In this document: positions 37,721 through 50,087 of the stretch, in pieces
Layout: each line of letters opens with the position of its first letter
How positions within the stretch are numbered: the first letter of the stretch is position 1
Assembly: GCF_036850765.1 (NCBI RefSeq)
Contig: NC_089490.1
Coordinates: forward strand, 105,208,574-105,272,573
Reading direction: 5' to 3'
DNA from: Saccopteryx bilineata
Lineage: Eukaryota > Chordata > Mammalia > Chiroptera > Emballonuridae
Length of the DNA stretch: 64,000 bases
The notes under the pieces: generated by a model
Told to the model about the DNA's origin: nothing
Database searches by the model: none
The model's input: the letters and a program-made list of their open reading frames with translations, nothing else
Program-made: the position numbers and the translations under genes

Positions 37721-38485
37721 TGGCGCCGCCCGCCAGTCTCCGCGGCACCTGCCTCCCGAGGTCTGTGCCTGACCCCTCAATCTGGCTGCACTAACAGTGC
37801 CTCTGGCTGCTCTTCAGGAGGTGATCTCTCTGCGCATTTATGGGCTCTGAATTCTGGATCTCCTCTGGATCGCGGGGATGGGTCTGGGACGTCCCCAGAT
37901 CCCCAGCTTGGATCCTTCCAGTGCTGCCCCATGAGGTAGCAGCTGGGCCCAGGCCCCACACCTGGGCTGATACGTTTGAAGGGCATCCCCCCAACCCCAT
38001 GCACAGCCTAGAAGGCCTGTGCCTCTCTCGAGATTTCTGCCTCGCTAGGGTGCCCCTCCGGACACTGCCACCCAGCTCCTGTTCCAGTCCACATTCACTG
38101 GCACGGACCTGTTAGGCTGTATGTGTTCTGTGCATCGTGGTTCCACAAAGTCAAATAAATAGTAACTCCCACTATGCGGGATGTCCGTGTATCTGACCCA
38201 GTCTCTGCTCCCGCAGGAAAGATCAGTCTTTCCCACCCAGGGCATGACTTGAGAATCACTAAACTGCAAGGACTTCCCAAACTGTTGGTTACTCATTACT
38301 ATTGAGCAGGGCTGGGTGAAGTACAGGTAATTAATCTCGAGGCTGGTACTCTGCCTAGGAGACCATACTATCATATGTGAAATCTGTGGGTAACGATGTA
38401 AAACAACACAAAGCATTAATGTAAGCTTAAGTTGTGGGCGGGAGGGGTCAGGAGGTGCTTCATGGAAAAAGGTGGCCCTCTGGAT
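37721..38485. other. Spacer upstream of NT5DC3
   Basis: Moderately GC-rich intergenic sequence between the NT5DC3 promoter and TTC41's 3' end. Open frames here overlap on both strands and show no family signature. Both genes run on the minus strand, so this is the region through which unterminated TTC41 transcription would enter NT5DC3. Confidence 0.5.
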
Positions 38486-38487
38486 TA

Positions 38488-38690
38488 AAGCGTGACAAAT
38501 AATAACTACTACTTATTGAAGGATATGCTATGTACATTATCTCATGCAATCCTCTCAGTAATCCTGAAAAGTGGGTGCATAATTTCTCCCATTTCATAAA
38601 TCATAAAACTGAAGCTAAGAGAAGTGAAATAACTTTCCTAAGGTCACACAGCTGAGCCTATTCTTCCATTATACTAAGCCTAGCTTCCTA
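38488..38690 (+). repeat. MIR-like SINE fragment
   Basis: 'tacttattgaaggatatgctatgtacattatctcatgcaatcctctcagtaatcctg' followed by 'cctaaggtcacacagctg': a clear MIR. Confidence 0.75.
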
Positions 38691-38759
38691 TAGTACTAGG
38701 TAGTATTTAGTTGGGTGTTAGGAAGGTAGCCAATAGTAAGTAATCCTTACCAGTTAATG

Positions 38760-38951
38760 CAGAGGTCTCAAACTTGTGGCCCGAACAATTTTTTGCGGCC
38801 CGCAGACTAATCCACAAACTACAGTTTCTGGTCATTTTGTGACACTGAAAAGTGTTGCGTAACAGTTGCCTTTTGTAGACCTAGTGCGGCCCGCCAAACG
38901 GCTGTGATCTTGCTCTGCGGCCCACATGCTGAGTTGAGTTTGAGACCCCTG
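38760..38951. mobile_element. hAT miniature element (CAGAGGTCTC family)
   Basis: 192 bp with perfect 8-bp TSD agttaatg (38752-38759 and 38952-38959). Termini cagaggtctcaaact and agtttgagacccctg are inverted repeats. Interior 'cggcccgcagactaatcc' and 'tgaaaagtgttgcgtaacag'. A different family from the 313-bp element. Confidence 0.93.
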
Positions 38952-39242
38952 AGTTAATGGGTATTATCATACACATCACTGATAAAATGTGTGTGAATTA
39001 AAATGTTTCAAACATCTGATATCAAGTTCATGGACTCTGGTACTTTAAGCTTACTTAACAGTCTTAGTTTATTCTAATTTACATCTTATTCGTGTTTCAT
39101 TAAAAAGTTTTGATAATAGCAATTATTTACATGAAAAAATTAATTTATAAATTCAAAATAGATTAACTACAGCAACATAAAAGTAACACAAATTAGAACT
39201 TTATAACATCACTTCACTATACTTTTAGATATAAAACCCATA

Positions 39243-39616
39243 GCCCTGGCCGGTTGGCTCAGTGGTAGAGTGTTGGCCTGGCATGCAGGAGTCCTGGGTT
39301 CGATTCCTGGCCAGGGCACACAGAAGAAGCGCCCATCTGCTTCTCCATACCCCCCTCCTTCCTCTCGGTCTCTCTCTTCCCCTCCCGCAGCTGAGGCTCC
39401 ATTGGAGCAAAAAGATGGCCCGGGCGCTGAGGATGGCTCCTTGTCCTCTGCCCCAGGCGCTAGAGTGGCTCCGGTCGCAACAGAGTGATGCCCCAGATGG
39501 GCAAAGCATCACCCCCTGGTGGACATGCTGGGTGGATCTGGTCAGGCGCATGCAGGAGTCTGTCTGATTGCCTCTCCGTTTCCAGCTTCAGAAAATTTAA
39601 AAAAAAAAAAAAAAAA
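39243..39616 (+). mobile_element. tRNA-derived SINE, CCTGGCCGGTTGGC family
   Basis: Well preserved: head ccctggccggttggctcagtggtagag, B box 'gggttcgattcctgg', body with one 'gggcaaagcatcacccc' segment, tail of about 18 A. Imperfect TSD aaaacccatag / aaaaccctatg. Confidence 0.9.
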
Positions 39617-39842
39617 CCCTATGAGATCTGCTACTACATAACTACCATAGAAATGTGAAGCACTTAAAAACTGTTTGTTCTTCCTAGCGAACATCTATTA
39701 TATCATTTCTAAGCAGCTAAAAATCAAATCCCTAGACCTTGATTAAGATCACTCCTAGGAATTACAAAATAAAATATCTCATCAGTGTCCTAAAAAGAGG
39801 CAAATAGAGAAAAATGACAGACACGGAAGAGCACATGATCAT

Positions 39843-39848
39843 TTTTAT
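39843..39848 (-). terminator. TTC41: Polyadenylation signal AATAAA downstream of TTC41
   Basis: AATAAA on the minus strand lies right after the last recognisable TTC41 coding homology, the position expected for the gene's poly(A) signal. Function is inferred only from position. Confidence 0.45.
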
Positions 39849-39849
39849 T

Positions 39850-40734
39850 CTGTATTAGTAGCATTGGTGGTCTTCAACAAATGTCTTTCAAACTGAGATC
39901 TCAGCAGAAACCACTTCTGATGACCTGAACTGTAATCTGGGCTGTGAAAAAGCCACTTTTCTGAGATGAGCTCAGTTATAGATTCCCAGGGATTCTTTGT
40001 GCTGATGGGCCTTGGCAGGCGATGCTGGTCAACTGTGGTGATTTGGTCTGTTTCAGCCCCACTTCAGTGATGAAATCCTCTGTCGTGGAAGCTTTACTAT
40101 AGCATTCATTGTACCCGTAGATAAAATCTTAGAGAAATGATCTTTCTTTTTCTTTGATGCTTCTTTTTCTAGGCCAGTCCATATTTTAACATTATTTTGT
40201 GTATGCTGTTGCATCTTATCTTCAGCAGATACAGAAAAAATGGGTCTCAAGACCTTTTTCCCTTTTCCGGAAGTAGCTTTTGATTTATCTGAAGTTGTCT
40301 GAGGTGCCAAGTCTGTGCTTTTAGCCCCCTGAAACTTACTTAATCATGCACATTGAAGAACTCACTGTATTAGAAGTCTGGGCACTTCAGTAGTTTAATT
40401 TCAGCAGGTGCTCCCATAATGGGGTGCCATTTTGAGAACCCTAGGAATATTGTTGGCTCACACCTTGAGGCCAGCAGCTTCTACCCTGGATCAGCTCAAT
40501 TTCTCTCAGAAGGTTTCAAAAGATCAAAAGTTGTCATGAGGTCATGCACAGAACATGAATAACCAGAAGCATATTTCTTTTGGAGACACAGGATGGGAAG
40601 TCACTGCAGGATTCCATGGGCTGATGAATGAGTAGATCCCAACTAAGTCATCCTTAAGTCAAGTGATCTGTACAAATAGCCCAGTGCTTCCATCATGGAA
40701 TGATGACAAGAGTCACTTATCAATAACTGACCTG
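39850..40734 (-). pseudogene. TTC41: TTC41 last exon, decayed
   Basis: The acceptor aaatatctag at 40738-40735 precedes CAGGTCAG, whose first two bases complete the codon left by the exon at 50912-51045. The frame then reads GQLLISDSCHHSMMEALG, a helical TPR-like segment, to an in-frame TAG at 40643-40645. Homology resumes with LLREIELIQGRSCWPQG and SNTVSSSMCM, but with in-frame stops at 40441-40443, 40387-40389 and 40336-40338. A frameshift then leads to a Lys-rich open tail (DLAPQTTSDKSKATSGKGKK...) ending at 40053, and a further shifted stretch (ISEKWLFHSPDY) continues to about 39850. I recognise this layout from memory of vertebrate TTC41 C-termini. The breaks are seen directly; loss of function is inferred. 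The tail at 40053-40328 also follows a cag acceptor and could be mistaken for an intact exon. Confidence 0.8.
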
Positions 40735-41669
40735 CTAGATATTTGAAAATAAGAATATTTGGATGTTTAAAAATTACTCCTGACTTCACACATTGAAAAG
40801 GATAAGAAAAAAAAATTATCAAAGGTAGCATTGAAACATCACCTATTGTAGTATCCCTGCCAAAAAAATAAAATTAATTTGAGTCTACTTATAAGGAAAC
40901 AGACAGATGCAAATTGAAGGACATTGGAGCAAGGAGGGTAAGACAGAAGTTGACCTAGACCTTTCAAATATACAATGTCATGAAAGACAAAATAAGCCTG
41001 TTTAAATGCGCTAAAGGGCACAACCAAATGCAAGGAATGATCTTATATAGGGTTCTAGATCGAAAAGTAAAGTTAGCACAGTTGGTGACATTTGAATATG
41101 GACTGTACACAGTCTTACATAATTAAATCTCTAGGGTTTGATCATTGCATTGTCACTGTGTAGGAGAATGTGCTTGTACTCAGAAGGTGCTGAAGTATTT
41201 CAGAGATAAAATGTCATATCTGCAACATTCAAGTGGTTCAGATAAAACTATGTATGTGTTTGTGTGCATATGAAAGAGAATGCAGATGTGGTAAAAAGGT
41301 CAACAATTGCTGAGTATAGGTGAAGGTTACATAGGTGTTCTTTATACATTGCCAGGGGCCAATGTCAATAATTTAATATAATTCTCTATAATGTGTTAAG
41401 AGTAAAAAATATAAATTTTACAAACTAATTTGCAAGTGGTACTCATTTATTCAATTTAGCCATTTACACAACTGAAATTATACCATTGATTCAAACGTAA
41501 TGTAAAGCTAATGCATGTAGGGCATCAGTCTTGGTGTGTGATAAAGACTGCTGGGTACATAGGACAAAAATCACAGACAGATGGCCCAGCCAGAGTCCCT
41601 GTATTTATAACAGTAACAGCAAATTTATGTGAGTAATTACCATCCGTCAGGCCTGTATATCCTGTAAGA

Positions 41670-44104
41670 CAGGGGTCAGGAACCTTTTTGGCTGAGAGAG
41701 CCATGAACACCACATATTTTAAAATGTAATTCCGTGAGAGCCATACAATATGTTTAACACTAAATACAAGTAAATGTGTGCATTTTATGTAAGACTAACA
41801 CTTTTAAAGTACAATAAGTCTCTGATTCTTTTTAATAACGTTGTTATGCTGTTGCTAATCAATGATGAATAATGTACTTCTTACCATTAATGCGACTTCT
41901 GCTGCTGCATGGTTTTGCTGATGGCTTTGTAGTCTGGTTGATACGTGGTGAGGTTAAGCTTCATGCAGGCATTGAGACTTCCATCCGTTAAACGTGATCA
42001 TAGGTTGGTCTTAACATTCTTTAGATGTGAGAAAGACTGCTCACATTCATATGTAGAGCCAAACATTGTCAGTACAGCAATACTCACATGCTACAGTGTG
42101 TAGTATGTGACGGGAAGTGCATTCCAAGTTTTGACAATCAGCTGGTCCGCAGTTGAAGTTTTTCATTTCTCCCCACTTGTGTTTGCTCACCAACTCTGCT
42201 TGCTGTCATGCAAGTCTTTCCAAATCTTCATTCAGTGACTTGAACTCATTCACCCACATGTCTGAGGCCTTCAGGTCAGCAGCTTGTAGCTCAAAATCTC
42301 TGACGGAGACACCAGGGATGTAACTCAGGTCAGCACTGTCCACTGCACACTCGTGTGGATGGGTGATGAACTTAAAAAGACAAGTGCACTCACGAAATTC
42401 TCCAAAGCACACTTGGAATGACTGCAGCTGCTAGAGATCAAGATGTTGAGCAGGGTCACTTACTGTGCATGCATCTTTAAATTCTCTCAGTTTTTCAAAG
42501 TGTAGTAAACGACCTGTTTCAATGTTGTTGATGAAGAGTTCCAGCTTGTTTTCAAATGCAAACACTGCTTGTTGAAGGGATAAGACTGTATTTCCAATGC
42601 CTTGCATTTTCACATTGAACTAGTTCAGATGTTCAGTCATGTCCACGAGATAGAACTTCAGAAGCCACTCAGTGTTAGCTAACTCAGGATGCTCGACGTT
42701 TTTCATTTCAAGAAAAGTCTGGATTTCGCTCAGACAAGCTGCAAAACGGCTAAACACCTTCCCTCTTGACAACCAATGCACATTGCTGTGCAGAAGCAGA
42801 CCAGGATAATTATTCCCAACTTCATCCAGCACTGTTTTAAACTGGCGATCACTTAAAGCTTGGGCAACAATAAAGTTGACCATCTGAATGACCAACGACA
42901 TCACCTCACCAAGCTGCTTGCCACATATCTGAGCACAAAGCACCTCCTGATGTAGGATGCAGTGAAAACTTAGGATGGGTCTCTGTACATGTTCACGAAG
43001 AAGCGCTACGAATCCTCTGTTTCTCCCCACCATGCAGGAGCACTATCAGTACACACCAAAATAAGTTTATCCATCGGTTGATTTTTTCTTTAGTGAACTC
43101 AGTGAAAGACTTGAATAAATCCTCCCCTCTTTTTGTCTCTTTCATAGGCAAAACAGCAAGACTTTCCTCACATAGTGTGTCACCGACAGCATACCTTGCA
43201 ATCACGCTGAACTGGAATAAATGGCTTACATCTGTGGACTCATCCAAAGGGAGAGAAAAGAATGTTGCTGCATTTATGTCTTTCACTTGTGTTGCCTCAA
43301 TTTGATTTGCCGTCATGATGGTGCGATCGTGAACAGTTCTTGCCGACAGAGGCATGTCTTTTATTCATTTGATTATCTTGTCTTTATCCGAAAAGTCGTC
43401 AAAAAGTTCATTGGCAACATCAAGCATGAATGTTTTGGCATACTCCCCATCTGTGAATGGCTTTCCGTTTCTCACAATTGCTAAAGCACCAATAAAGCTA
43501 GCCAAATTCCAGTCACCTTGTTGGGTCCAAACAGAGTTGCTACTGACTAGCTTGCACTCTGCACAGCAGTTCTTGACATGCTTTCTTCCTGCTGCCCCCG
43601 CTGGATATTTTGATGCAAAAGCGGCATGTGTCGAAGTGCCGCTTTATATTTAACTATTTCATCGATGCAATTTTATCACTGCATATTAGACACACTGCAG
43701 AACCTGCTCTCTCCACAAAGGCAAACTCCTCTGTCCATTCCTGCTGAAAAGTACAATACTCCTCATCTTTTTTCTTTTAGCCATCTTCTTTGTCAAAAGG
43801 GTTTCTGCAATTAGCTAGTTGACTACTTGATTAAAAGGAGGGAAGTTTACTTCCTGATCTCACAACGACCTGTGTATGTTATGCATTATCCAATAAAAAT
43901 TTGGTGTTGTCCCAGAGTACAGCTGTGATTGGCTCCAGCCACCCACAACCATGAACATGAGCGGTACGAAATGAATGGATTGTAATACATGAGAATGTTT
44001 TATATTTTTAACATTAATTTTTTTATTAAAGATTTGTCTGCGAGCCAGATGCAGCCATCAAAAGAGCCACATCTGGCTCACAAGCCATAGGTTCCCAACC
44101 TCTG
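41670..44104. mobile_element. 2.4-kb hAT transposon with broken transposase
   Basis: Termini caggggtcaggaacctttttggctgagagagcc and the inverse ggctcacaagccataggttcccaacctctg form long inverted repeats. Flanking octamers ctgtaaga (41662-41669) and ctatgaga (44105-44112) match at six of eight positions, as an aged 8-bp TSD. The size and the transposase remnant on the minus strand mark it as the autonomous or near-autonomous form of its family. It lies in TTC41's fifth intron, with its coding strand in TTC41's sense. Confidence 0.9.
42203..43640 (-). pseudogene. hAT transposase remnant
   Basis: Read from right to left: a degenerate Cys/His region near 43640-43560, then TFMLDVANELFDDFSDKDK, a stop near 43358, ATQVKDINAATFFSLPLDES (the DES box of the RNase H-like core), a frameshift near 43030 in the CTDSAPA region, then FHCILHQEVLCAQ and LLHSNVHWLSRGKVFSRF, which are standard hAT catalytic-domain blocks. 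Stops follow at about 42617 and 42428, and ends near 42206 with YIPGVSVRDFELQAADLKAS. It resembles the group from which ZBED- and GTF2IRD2-type host genes came. It is disrupted at four or more places and cannot encode an active enzyme. Confidence 0.85.
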
Positions 44105-44132
44105 CTATGAGAAATAAATTATCATCACCTGT

Positions 44133-44485
44133 CCTATTTTATTTATTTATTTACTCCTTTTTTATTTTCTTTACAGGAAGAGAGAGAGAGTCAGAGAGAG
44201 GGATAGACAGAAACAGACAGACAGGAATAGAGAGAGATGAGAAGCATCAATCATCATTCGACATCTTAGTTGTTCATTGATTGCTTTCTCATATGTGCCT
44301 TGACCGCGGGCCTGCAGCAGACCAAGTAACCTGTTGCTCGAGCCAGCGACCTTGGGTCCAAGCTGGTGAGCTTTTTGCTCAAGCCAGATGAGCCCGCACT
44401 CAAGCTGGCAACCTCCGGGTCTCAAACCTGGGTCCTCCGTATCCCAGTCCAACACTCTATCCACTGCTCTACCACCTGGTCAGGC
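44133..44485 (-). mobile_element. tRNA-derived SINE, CCTGACCAGG family (minus strand)
   Basis: In reverse: T-rich tail, GA-rich tract, 'gttgttcattgattgctttctcatatgtgccttgaccgcgggcctgcag', 'tcgagccagcgaccttgggtccaagctggtgagc', then 'cctgggtcctccgtatcccagtccaacactctatccactg' ending 'accacctggtcagg'. Confidence 0.88.
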
Positions 44486-46902
44486 TATTTGCTCTTTTTA
44501 ATAGGAGACACATCCACATGGTTCAAAAATGAAAATATATAAAGAAATAAAGTAAAAAGTGTCTCTCCGATCTCACTCTGCACCTGTGCAATCAACTCCT
44601 AAACTGTGTGTCCATCCAGAGAATTTTAAGTGTATGTTCAATGTCTTTTAAAGATGAGCAAACAAAGAAGTTAAGTAACTTGCTCGGGTTTATGGGAAAC
44701 AACCCCAGGTTGGCCTCATCTCCACACCCCTGCCCTTGACCACTACATTAGGCGGCCTCTTCCCCGTGGCTGTCCTCCTGAGTACAGGTGTGGCTGCTGT
44801 CTGTGGAGATGTTCTCTCTGCTCCTTGAGTCATAGTCCAGGTCACATATTGTGCGCAGCTTCTGCTGGAAATCTGACAAAGAGTTCAAGGTATTGTCTCC
44901 TCTTAGCAACCATTTTTCTTCTTTTTGAATTATTTTCTTAACTCCCTACGATGTTCTCAGTTGCCCCAGTCTGGCTCAGCAGAACGCTCTTGTGGGGGCC
45001 CCTGCTCAGGAGGGCCACGTCGCGCTGGCTTAAAAGGTAAGAGTGAGGAAAACCAGAACCAAGATGTCTCGTGTGCTGGCTGAGCCAGAACTCATTCCCA
45101 GGGACGGCAATAGCCAGATCCCTCAGACTGTCTGTTCTGCCCTGTAGGAGGCTCGGACTTGCTGTAGGTTGAGACTGTCACATGGGCCAGCAGCTGGCGC
45201 CCCTAGAACACGCTGTTTCAACTTCGTGCTCCCTCATCTCTCTCTTATCCACACATCTGAGCTCCTCGGGACCTGTGCCCTCATGACCCATTGTGAACCT
45301 GTACCTACAGCTCTGACTCCAGAACATTCTTGCACACAATCTGATGGTCCTTTCTGGCTGAAGCACAGCAGTCGCCGGGAAAGGACATCCTTGCCTTGGG
45401 CCCAACCCCAGTTCACTTCATCCCCCCTCAGGTTTGGTACCAGCTGGGCACTATTCAGCCTGGTTAGCCCTCCCAACCCAGGGCAAAGGAAAGACCAGGA
45501 TGGGCCCGTTTCAGTGGGAGACAGGTACACACGGTGGATGTGTAGGCTGTCGGTTGCTTTGCAGACAGCATCTCATTAAACCTTCAGGTAACCCTACAGG
45601 CAGACATTATTATCCTCTTTGGCTGGTAGAGAGGTTATGTCCACAAGCCCAGAAAATAGCAGAACTGGGATTCAAATCCAGGTCCCTAGGATCCAAGGAC
45701 CATAATTTCTAGAAGTTACATTGGTTCCTTAGGAGATTTTCCCCAAAAAAAGTACAGCTAGGAAGGGATCATCCACGACCATTTCCATTTTGAACTACTC
45801 CACGGAGCCACGCCCACCGTATTTCCAACCAAGTATGAACTAGGGGTGGAAAAAGGGGAAGGTCCACTAACTTCCTTGAAAATCTATTCTCAAATTTTAA
45901 AGGGTGACTTTTCCTAGTTTCTCCCTTTCTTTCAGCATTTAATAAATAAAGTGGTAGCTTTGCTATTTCCTCTGGGGGAAAAAAAAACAACACCCTGAAT
46001 CACCCTCCTTTGCCTTTACTCATGCTGATTCTTCAGCTTGAAATGCTCCTCTTCGCCTTCTTCAGCAGACAATCACCTGTCAGGACTGACAGCCACGTCA
46101 CTTTCTAGGGAAATCCTCCTGTTTCCTCTTGTACGTGCGTGCCTCCCCGTATCCGCTAGCGGTGTCTGTCGCAGTTCGTATCCTGTTGGACTTCAGTCAG
46201 CTCTTAGGTGCTTATGTTTCCAACAAGACCACAAACTCCGAGAGCCCACGAACAGTGGAAAGAGCATAGGGTTGAGGTCAGAGCACAGGGTTCCAAGACC
46301 TAAGTCTACTGACTCCCTTCAAGGTTCTAGAGTGCCACTTGGTCTTTCTGAGCCTAGGTGATTTTAGTATCTAATTCAGCGCAGGATTCTCTGATCATCG
46401 GCACTCGGGTGGGTCATACAACATATCTGCTATTTCTTCAGCTTTAAATTGAGCTGAAGAATTATCTAGAGTCCCTCTCAGGTTTAAAAGGTTTCTCAGT
46501 TTCTGAGAGCTATCTGACTTATTCCTGCAAGCAAGAGCATTTAGAAATTTATGACCAATTAAAATTGGTTAAACCTACACAAGTAAAAAGGAAGCTCTGT
46601 TAACAGATATACAGTGGAATGTCGGGTTGACCAGGCCCTCTATTCCCTCTGCATACTACCTGATACCCAAGGCACACCAAAGCTTCAGCTAGCAGGCTCA
46701 TCTCTACCATGCTGGCATACACCTGTTCCGGTCCACTGGGTTCTAGCATGCCCTGGAGTCGATGGGTTTGTCAGTCTAATTCTGGTAATTGAATTAAGTC
46801 TAGTACAAACTAATAAGTTACGAGCATAAAGTGAAAGGGAGTTCTTTTCTACGAAAAACAGGCTGAATGCTTTGAAATTCTTTCAAATTATGAAAGGGCA
46901 AG
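44486..46902. other. TTC41 intron 5, mostly unique sequence
   Basis: No exon found. A MIR is recognisable at about 45560-45710 ('tctcattaaaccttcaggtaacc...gggattcaaatccagg') and a second weak one near 46255-46365. The open frames at 45169-45579 and 45234-45530 lie on opposite strands over the same GC-rich stretch and I treat them as chance. Confidence 0.5.
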
Positions 46903-47070
46903 GGTCTGACCTGTGGTGGCACAGTGGATAAAACGTCGACCTGGAGGTTGCTGGTTCAAAACCCTGGGCTTGCCCAGTCAAGGCACGTATGGGAGTTGAA
47001 GCTTCCTGCTCCTCCCCCCCTTCTACCTTTCTCTCTCTCTCTCTCTAAAATGAATAAAGTCTTTAAAAAA
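46903..47070 (+). mobile_element. tRNA-derived SINE, GACCTGTGGTGGC family
   Basis: Imperfect TSD atgaaagggcaag / atgaaagaacaag (46890-46902, 47071-47083). Head tctgacctgtggtggcacagtggataaaacg, short body, (TC)n and A-rich tail. Confidence 0.88.
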
Positions 47071-47345
47071 ATGAAAGAACAAGACAAGCACGAAAGATTG
47101 TCTATTAAAACAGAGAGGAAAAGGTAGCAATCTGGAAGGATACTGCACATATTGCATCACCAGTGTCTAACTTCTCACCCTGCAGAAGCCAAAATTAGAA
47201 ATTGTGTAGATGAAGCATTTTGAAAAAGGTGACACGTAATACCAATCAAGAGGCCCATTAAGAAAAATACTTCAATTCTAAATTTAAAATTGGGGGGAAA
47301 GAATTACATTGATATGTTTAAGTTAAAATTAAAATGCAGAGTCTG

Positions 47346-47745
47346 GGCCCTGGCCGGTTGGCTCAGCGGTAGAGCGTTGGCCTGGTGTGCGGGGGACCCG
47401 GGTTCGATTCCCAGCCAGGACACATAGGAGAAGCGCCCATTTGCTTCTCCACCCCTCCCCCTTCCTTCCTCTCTGTCTCTCTCTTCCCCTCCCACAGCCA
47501 AGGCTCCATTGGAGCAAAGATGGCCCGGGCGGGCTGGGGATGGCTCCTTGGCCTCTGCCCCAGGCGCTAGAGTGGCTCTGGTCGCAGCAGAGCTACGCCC
47601 CGGAGGGGCAGAGCATCGCCCCCTGGTGGGCAGAGCATCGCCCCTGGTGGGCGTGCCGGGTGGATCCCGGTCGGACGCATGCGGGAGTCTGTCTGACTGT
47701 CTCTCCCCGTTTCCAGCTTCAGAAAAAAAAAAAAAAAAAAAAAAA
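47346..47745 (+). mobile_element. tRNA-derived SINE, CCTGGCCGGTTGGC family, duplicated-segment subtype
   Basis: TSD cagagtctg (47337-47345 and 47746-47754). A CpG-rich, well preserved copy. The stretch 'gggcagagcatcgcccc(c)tggt' is present twice in tandem near 47606-47648. Tail of 23 A. Looks young. Confidence 0.93.
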
Positions 47746-47754
47746 CAGAGTCTG

Positions 47755-49905
47755 TCTATATCACTTGTCTTACTTTTAGGTTTAAGGGACCTCCCGCTGT
47801 AGAAAAGAGGTCTCTGGCTCAGCCCAGCACTCTAAAATCAAATGAGGAGAAAAGGACTGACTCACCCTACTGAAAGTCACCCACTATAGAGCCTTTGTTT
47901 AATTTCTTCCTTCCACGTTTGACTGAGATGGTTGGCATTTCTTTTTATTTTTTAAAGAACCCCAGGAAGAGGGAAGTCACATAATGTTCATCTACTGTGC
48001 TTCATCTAAAATAATGCAGAACTCTCAGCTTGAGTTAAGAGAACATGAAAATCTGCCTTTCTGGTTTGGTTTGGTTTTCCTCCCACGGAAATGATTTCTC
48101 AACAGGCAAATTTAAACAGTTACTAGAGAAGGAGAATAATAAGACCACTGTGCCAGAGGTAGCTTGGAACATAGACCACAAAAGCCCTCGATTTGTATGA
48201 AAATCTCCAGAATTAAGATTTTGATTAGTAAAGATTTGTTCCTGAAACTGAATCGCAGCTGAGATGAGATGAGCTATAAAGGGCCTATGTAACAGAAAGA
48301 GATTTTATTTTTTAGTAAGTGCCTCACAAAGCTGTGATCAGAAGAAACAAGATTTAGGATTTAACAACTTCTCACAAATCCATCATTTTAATACATGCTT
48401 ACTATAATCACATGCATAGAAATGTTACATTATAATTAAATGTATAATTAAAATCTGCATTATCATAGCCAGAAAAGCCTACTATGTGCCTACCCCTTGG
48501 AGGACTGAACTGTTTCCTACATGTTGGTCTAATGTAATAACACAAGACTAAGGGAGGTGCTGAGGTTTTTCAAGGCAGCAATTCTGTCGTTAATCAATAA
48601 TCCAAACCAAATTCTGAAAAATCAACTAAAGATGATTGCTTTCAATTGGTTAAAATACAATTTAGGCCATTTCTTTCCATGTTATTAGCCTGGAGCACAG
48701 CCAACATGTCTGTTTGAATACCCAGGCACATTGTGTAAACACCCAGAAAGAACCTATTTCTCCACCTCCTCATTGCCAGAAACCATTTGTTTTGATGCTT
48801 TGTAAAGGTAAAGAATAAATCACAAGGTCCCTGCTCAGTCTGTCTGAGAAGTCAAAATACTCATATGGGAAAGAAGTAGAAAATGAGTGTCATAAAACGG
48901 TCCTTCCAGCTCTTTTGTGACTCCATATTCAAAACATTATTTCAGCATATTTATTAGAACTCTCTTATGTGACTCAAGATGCGCCTCTAGGGTATGTGGA
49001 TTATTTTCAGCTAAAGGCAACTGAGATCTTCAGACTCAAGAGAAACTTCTGCATCCCCCCTCCCCTTACCTACCTAAAAGAACTTGAATTAGGGGCCTTG
49101 TCCATAACCAGAGATTATCAGAGATAACCTTTCTGACTTATCTATAGGGCAGGCCTGCTGCTCTTCTTAGCATCCAGCAACGACCTTATTCCCCTTTGAA
49201 GCCTGAAGGCACTTACAGAAAATGAGATTTCTTGTGTAGCCCAGTGAAAGAAATGAACAAAACCACCCAAGGGCTCAGGGGTCTCTATTTGGCACAGCAG
49301 TAACTCGCTCAGCAGAGGCACTGCCTCGGGACACACACCTCTGGCTGCCCCCACCTGACTCTCTAGCCGTGACCTATCTCCAGTTTTACTGTCCGAGCAC
49401 AGTTTGCAGCCTCCAATTCAACTCTTCATTCTCCCCTATTCCCAAGTTTGGCGGCAACATGCCAGGCAAATGACAGAACACACTGAATGGCCACTATTTG
49501 CAGAACAAGTTAATGGCCTACTGGGCCAAGTGAGTACGGAGGCAGGAAAAGAAGGTCCAGCCTATCTGGTCCTGGCAATAGCAGAGCCAGGAGCGTAGCC
49601 TCGCCTCTCATGAGACCTCTGAAGAGTTCTTTAACAGTGACCATGGAAGACCGCCCTTACAATGTGAATAAATTCCACTGAATTGAGCTAGTACCAGTGA
49701 AGAAGAAACCAAACATTCACTATAAACCACAGGTAATAATATCAACATTCTGGTGGAAGAAACTCAAAGAAAGAACGGGAACCCCTCCCACGAAAGAGAG
49801 TAAACGGGAGTAACAGAAGCGACAAGCAGCAAAAGGAGTAGATGGACCCGAATTCCCCTCCTGATAAGACGTAAAGCCAGATTGTTAACTTCAACTTTTA
49901 ACTTT
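47755..49905. other. TTC41 intron 5, unique sequence
   Basis: About 2.1 kb without a recognisable repeat, exon or RNA gene. It is AT-rich and the longest repeat-free stretch in the window, so it may merit a conservation check, but nothing in the sequence itself shows a function. Confidence 0.5.
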
Positions 49906-49908
49906 ACT

Positions 49909-50087
49909 TCCATTTTTTTCATTTTTTTGATTGATGAGAGAAAGAGAGAGAGAGGAAGAGAGAGAGAGAAACATCGATTTGTCATTCTACTTATTGATGC
50001 ATTCATTGGTTGATTCTTGTATGTGCCCTGACCGGGGATCAAAACTGCAACCTTGGTGTATCAGGACAATGCTCTCTGGCCAGGGCA
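49909..50087 (-). mobile_element. Ves-like SINE (minus strand)
   Basis: In reverse: T-rich and GA-rich tail, 'aaacatcgatttgtcattctacttattgatgcattcattggttgattcttgtatgtgccctgaccggggatcaaaactgcaaccttgg' and 'caatgctctctggccagggc'. This is the classical bat Ves layout. Confidence 0.85.

Noticed and set aside
40053..40328. Intact separate last exon of TTC41
   Set aside because: It is open and follows a cag acceptor, but upstream sequence to 40734 carries further TTC41-like coding segments, so it is the surviving tail of one larger, broken exon.
45169..45579. 136-codon plus-strand ORF
   Set aside because: Overlaps a 98-codon ORF on the other strand in GC-rich sequence; no domain or splice support.
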